From Flagellimonas myxillae (GTDB lineage: Bacteria; Bacteroidota; Bacteroidia; Flavobacteriales; Flavobacteriaceae), in assembly GCF_023502235.1 (NCBI RefSeq), contig NZ_JAMFLY010000005.1, forward strand, positions 1 to 64,000: a DNA stretch of 64,000 bases, in the 5' to 3' direction. Position 1 is the stretch's first letter. Every line of letters begins with the position of its first letter. Position numbers and translations under genes: made by a program. The notes under the pieces were generated by a model, which ran no database searches, was not told the DNA's origin, and saw nothing but the letters and a program-made list of their open reading frames with translations. Positions 62,416 through 64,000 of the stretch are shown one piece after another.

Positions 62416-62819
62416 TCTGAAGGTTGTGCTTTGCGCCTTTGGTTCTCGAAAATTGTAATAAACATACGGACGCTAATATTTCTGGCTCGCTGTTTTGCCT
62501 TTTCCGCATTTGCCCCAACAAAGTAGGTGTCCAAGGTTTCAAACCAATGCCGTAGCCAAATCCCAAAGTGATAATTGGTAATGGTGTTTCCCATCTTATC
62601 ATCCACCTCTGCGTGCACTTGTAGCGGATTACCTTTATATTTTTGGACAAAAAATAGGTTGGTCTCCCAAAAATCGACCAGTTTTTCGATATGCTCTGGC
62701 CAATCTTGAATGACCTCATTAAAAAAATGCCCTATTTCCTTATCCTGCCTCACTTTTTCGTAAAAGCGGGTGACCAGTAGCTTCACATCTTCCCTTGATT
62801 CAATTTCTCCTTTGGACAT
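62412..62819 (-). CDS. Group III truncated hemoglobin
   Basis: 135-aa heme protein of the 2-on-2 globin group III (trHbP). It has the FYEKVRQDKEIGHFFNEVIQDWPEHIEKLVDFWETNLF segment with the distal pocket aromatic residues, and the proximal histidine region FGIWLRHWFETLD. Proposed roles for the group are peroxide or nitric-oxide chemistry under low oxygen. Its stop codon shares 4 bp with the convergent decarboxylase stop. It lies below two membrane/regulator genes and may be controlled by the Crp/Fnr protein (inference). Confidence 0.92.
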   Translation of the reverse strand: MSKGEIESREDVKLLVTRFYEKVRQDKEIGHFFNEVIQDWPEHIEKLVDFWETNLFFVQKYKGNPLQVHAEVDDKMGNTITNYHFGIWLRHWFETLDTYFVGANAEKAKQRARNISVRMFITIFENQRRKAQPSD

Positions 62820-62820
62820 C

Positions 62821-63120
62821 TTACAACAAATTTAAAACTAATACAGCGGTACTGACCAACAAGCTAAGGATAAATAGGTTTAGGATGCTTTTCGGCTTTT
62901 GCTGGGATAAAACAGCGGCATTGAAACCCATACAGGCGATGGTCACCAAGAAAAGTTGGGTCATCTGCCATACATCCACCCCATTGATCAAAACATACAT
63001 GGCCGCCACTGACCCCAAACAACTTTGGGCAATGATAAAAATTGCGGAGTATCCCGTGGCATCCTTTTCAAATTCCTTTAACCCTTTAAGATATAGTTCC
63101 ATCATCCTGTCATTTATCAT
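62821..63120 (-). CDS. Hypothetical small membrane protein
   Basis: 99-aa protein with two or three membrane helices (about 28-47, 53-72 and 80-97) after an amphipathic N-terminus (MINDRMMELYLKGLKEFEKD). I do not know the family. Eighteen earlier codons are open in frame; the ATG at 63118-63120 was chosen because the helical N-terminus follows. It ends one base before the truncated hemoglobin start, so the two are probably translated together. Confidence 0.7.
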   Translation of the reverse strand: MINDRMMELYLKGLKEFEKDATGYSAIFIIAQSCLGSVAAMYVLINGVDVWQMTQLFLVTIACMGFNAAVLSQQKPKSILNLFILSLLVSTAVLVLNLL

Positions 63121-63197
63121 TGTATGGAACAAAAATATTTTCGAATAGGTGTTGGGATTTATGACTGAAATCATATCAAATCCGACCAGGGAACAAG

Positions 63198-63794
63198 CTA
63201 CCTAAGAATTTTATGGGATTGCAATTGCAGCAGGCCCTTCTTCTCCAAGGATTTTACTGCCCGGATCACGGTTTCCACGCGCAAGCCTGTCAAATCTGCC
63301 ATTTGTTGCCTTGACAATTCCACCAGATAGGGTTCATATTCTGGAAGCCGGTGGATGTGGATTTTGAAGTAATCAATGAGTTTAAGTAGCCGATGCTCTG
63401 GATTTTCCGTAGAAATTTCAGCAACCATAGTAGCCTTATAATGCAGCCGGCCGGCCAATACCTTGGTCAATTTCAGATGCACTTCTGGTTGCTCCTTTAG
63501 CAAGGTCAAGAATTTGTGTTTATCCAGTTTCCAAACGGTTGAATCCTCCACAGCCTCAGCTTGTGCAGGATAAGCCAATTCCTGAAACAATGGAGGTTCC
63601 CCAAAACTGGAACCGGCCAGAAAGATACCCTGGATGTACTCCTTACCTTCTTCACTGTAATTATTCATCTTGATTTTTCCAGATAAAACCTGAAAGTAAT
63701 ATCGGGGTTGGGTCTCTACATGAAAAAGCACCTCCTTTTTCTGTAAGGTGACTTTTTCAGCACCATATTGATGTAGTAAATCTTCAGGAATCAT
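63198..63794 (-). CDS. Crp/Fnr family transcriptional regulator
   Basis: 198-aa protein with a cyclic-nucleotide-binding-like beta-roll (about 10-120, SGKIKMNNYSEEGKEYIQGIFLAGSSFGEPPLF) and a C-terminal winged helix (about 140-195, ELSRQQMADLTGLRVETVIRAVKSLEKKGLL). Neither Fnr iron-sulfur cysteines nor a full cAMP pocket is seen. The ATG at 63792-63794 overlaps the stop of the upstream gene as ATGA, so it was chosen over one eight codons upstream. The neighbouring truncated hemoglobin suggests a redox or NO link (inference). Confidence 0.88.
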   Translation of the reverse strand: MIPEDLLHQYGAEKVTLQKKEVLFHVETQPRYYFQVLSGKIKMNNYSEEGKEYIQGIFLAGSSFGEPPLFQELAYPAQAEAVEDSTVWKLDKHKFLTLLKEQPEVHLKLTKVLAGRLHYKATMVAEISTENPEHRLLKLIDYFKIHIHRLPEYEPYLVELSRQQMADLTGLRVETVIRAVKSLEKKGLLQLQSHKILR

Positions 63795-64000
63795 GTCTTT
63801 TCCACAAATTCTACACAATCCAAGCGAATATTCTCATGCATCAATGGTTTTTCCAACAAATGACAATAGTGATGGTCCGGATTTTTTTGATAAAACTTAC
63901 AGGCAAAACACGTTCGCTGTACCGTTAAAACACCTTCCCTATTCAGCCGATGAATAAGTTCAGACAATACTTTAAAAAATCCTTCTTTATCGGTAGGATT
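63791..64000 (-). CDS. C-terminal part of a MarR-like protein with a cysteine cluster (partial)
   Basis: The minus-strand frame enters at the window edge and gives 69 residues before TGA at 63791-63793. It begins NPTDKEGFFKVLSELIHRLN, has RTCFACKFYQK (CxxC), then HHYCHLLEKPL and IRLDCVEFVEK, four cysteines in all, spaced as a possible metal or iron-sulfur site. The C-x2-C...C...C tail resembles that of some flavobacterial MarR-type regulators, but the DNA-binding part is outside the window, so the family is uncertain. It is translationally coupled (ATGA) to the Crp/Fnr gene. Confidence 0.6.
   Translation of the reverse strand, partial: NPTDKEGFFKVLSELIHRLNREGVLTVQRTCFACKFYQKNPDHHYCHLLEKPLMHENIRLDCVEFVEKT

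Noticed and set aside
62827..62834. TAAATTTG as promoter of the truncated hemoglobin gene
   Set aside because: It matches the -7 consensus but lies only 7 bp before the ATG and inside the end of the upstream gene; chance in AT-rich sequence is as likely.

Overview
The window is chromosomal DNA from a member of the Bacteroidota, most likely a marine, gliding Flavobacteriaceae species. Three things point there. The gliding genes gldA, gldB and gldC are all present. Upstream regions carry the Bacteroidota -7 promoter element TAnnTTTG with almost no Shine-Dalgarno sequences. Several proteins also have lineage-typical forms: FtsZ with a long acidic linker, DnaG without zinc-finger ligands, DUF2723 and GIN-domain proteins. 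No insertion sequence, prophage, CRISPR array or rRNA was seen.

Layout. (1) 1-16.4 kb, minus strand: tRNA-Arg, yqeY and a complete division/cell-wall (dcw) cluster, mraZ-rsmH-ftsL-ftsI-murE-mraY-murD-ftsW-murG-murC-ftsQ-ftsA-ftsZ, with phased MraZ boxes in front of mraZ. (2) 16.5-18.6 kb: an alpha/beta hydrolase, engB, a small CxxC protein and a striking block of 7-bp tandem repeats. (3) 18.7-32.9 kb: a sialic-acid/amino-sugar locus with two GH33 sialidase lipoproteins, a NanM-symporter fusion, NanA lyase, a GH9-deacetylase fusion, a ChbG-like deacetylase, a SIS-domain protein, an MFS transporter, a ROK kinase, and DeoR- and GntR-family regulators. Three copies of one palindrome (TTATGTnnTACATAA) lie in front of nanA, the sialidase/GntR divergon and the NanM-symporter gene, and probably define the GntR regulon. 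(4) 33-36.9 kb: small membrane proteins, gldC-gldB, nadE and an atypical response regulator without its phospho-acceptor Asp. (5) 36.9-43.3 kb: dnaG, a DUF805/RDD membrane cluster, and an ECF sigma factor with a putative anti-sigma protein and an outer-membrane barrel. (6) 43.4-51.2 kb: housekeeping genes (polyprenyl synthase, rlmN, queA, aroA, a MazG-like gene, dtd, rsgA) and a GIN-domain protein. (7) 51.2-55.6 kb: the operon pheA-aminotransferase-tyrA-DAHP synthase/chorismate mutase. A 23-codon leader peptide rich in Phe, Tyr and Trp and a terminator/antiterminator pair precede it. (8) 55.6-64 kb: gldA, a DUF2723 glycosyltransferase, a membrane-tethered LuxR protein, an aromatic amino-acid decarboxylase, a group III truncated hemoglobin, a Crp/Fnr regulator and a truncated MarR-like gene with four cysteines.

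The strongest finds are the aromatic-amino-acid attenuator in front of pheA, the shared operator of the sialic-acid locus, and a dispersed family of heptanucleotide tandem arrays whose units differ in sequence while the period of 7 is kept.
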